Part shown: positions 5,111 to 5,410 of the stretch, piece after piece | Position numbering within the stretch: position 1 is the first letter of the stretch | How the letters are laid out: each line of letters opens with the position of its first letter | NCBI GenBank assembly: GCA_013815535.1 | Contig: JACDGC010000308.1 | Coordinates: forward strand, 1-5,410 | Direction of reading: 5' to 3' | Source of the DNA: Ktedonobacterales bacterium | GTDB taxonomy: Bacteria; Chloroflexota; Ktedonobacteria; Ktedonobacterales; JACDGC01 | Length of the DNA stretch: 5,410 nt | Made by a program: the position numbers and the translations under genes | The notes under the pieces: generated by a model | Told to the model about the DNA's origin: nothing | Database searches by the model: none | The model's input: the letters and a program-made list of their open reading frames with translations, nothing else

Positions 5111-5410
5111 ATGGTTCATATCCTGGTCATTAGCACCGAAGCGCGCAATCGCGCGCAGTACGCGAGCTTGCTGTATCATGAAGGGTTTCACGTCGAAACC
5201 GCCACCACTGCCGAGGAGGGACTCAACCTGCTTTTGCGTCATCACGAGCCACGCGTGGTGCTCGTCGATGTCGCCATGCCACCCAATACGCTCATCGGTT
5301 TCCTCACCATCCTTGCCGTGACGCCAGCCCTGCGCGTCGTCGGGGTCTATGCTGGTGTGGGCACACTGCCCGAGCCCATGCGGGAGGAAACGCTGCAACT
5401 GATGCACGAT
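5111..5410 (+). CDS. Atypical response-regulator receiver domain, N-terminal 100 residues (runs off the window)
   Basis: The open frame begins at ATG 5111 with GGAGGT 6 bases upstream and continues to the window end without a stop. The pattern is a CheY-like receiver domain: beta-1 VHILVIS (2-8), an amphipathic helix ending LLYHEGFHVETA (20-31), helix AEEGLNLLL (34-42), and beta-3 VVLVDVAMP (49-57) with Asp53 at the phosphorylation site, followed by the IGFLTIL helix. Departures from the family are clear. The acidic pair expected after beta-1 (normally DD or ED, binding Mg2+) is Ser8-Thr9, with Glu10 next. The switch Thr/Ser after beta-4 appears replaced in VVGVYAG (76-82). The beta-5 Lys lies beyond the window. 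It may be a degenerate receiver acting without phosphorylation or with altered metal binding. An output domain may follow outside the window. Confidence 0.75.
   Translation, partial: MVHILVISTEARNRAQYASLLYHEGFHVETATTAEEGLNLLLRHHEPRVVLVDVAMPPNTLIGFLTILAVTPALRVVGVYAGVGTLPEPMREETLQLMHD

Noticed and set aside
4706..5407. 233-residue minus-strand frame across the methyltransferase end and the receiver gene
   Set aside because: It is antisense to two plus-strand genes with clear motifs and SD sites and shows no family resemblance.

Overview
The window is bacterial DNA carrying six genes that can be followed and a 5' scrap of a seventh. Promoters are sigma-70/sigma-A-like (TTGACA or TTGCCA, 17 bases, then TATGCT or TATACT), and most starts have a purine-rich Shine-Dalgarno (SD) site. 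The gene mix is a ZmaR-like GNAT acetyltransferase, a VOC protein, an antitoxin-like small protein, a membrane-anchored FKBP, a SAM methyltransferase and an odd receiver domain, next to a possible insertion sequence (IS). This would suit a large, IS-rich soil genome such as a Ktedonobacteria-type Chloroflexota. That placement is a tentative inference; nothing here is diagnostic.

Left part (1-2094), visibly AT-richer and accessory in character. At the edge, on the minus strand, is what looks like the first codons of an IS982-like transposase. It lies directly behind a GNAT acetyltransferase gene (59-937, minus). The last two sense codons of the GNAT gene form a perfect AGGAGG for the downstream frame, and that AGGAGG is buried in a perfect 10-bp inverted repeat. 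Divergent from the GNAT gene is a VOC-fold protein (1220-1642, plus) that lacks the usual metal ligands. A 166-base gap with an 11-bp inverted repeat follows, then a small antitoxin-like gene (1809-2072, plus) whose 3' end lies inside a strong hairpin (2051-2094).

Middle part (2095-3813), GC-richer. A small secreted protein with four cysteines in its mature part (2206-2697, minus) and a membrane-anchored, outward-facing FKBP-type prolyl isomerase (2981-3739, plus) are transcribed divergently. Both have good promoters in the region between them. A 10-bp palindrome sits at the predicted start point of the secreted-protein gene. The FKBP gene ends in a clear Rho-independent terminator. The isomerase could assist folding of secreted proteins, possibly its neighbour, but this is inference.

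Right part (3814-5410). A class I SAM-dependent methyltransferase (3956-4936, plus) has its own SD and a plausible promoter. After 174 bases without a gene, a response-regulator-like receiver domain begins at 5111 and runs off the window. It keeps the phospho-acceptor Asp but has lost the usual acidic pair.

I see no CRISPR array, rRNA, tRNA or complete mobile element. The most interesting structure is the RBS-hiding hairpin at 61-108.
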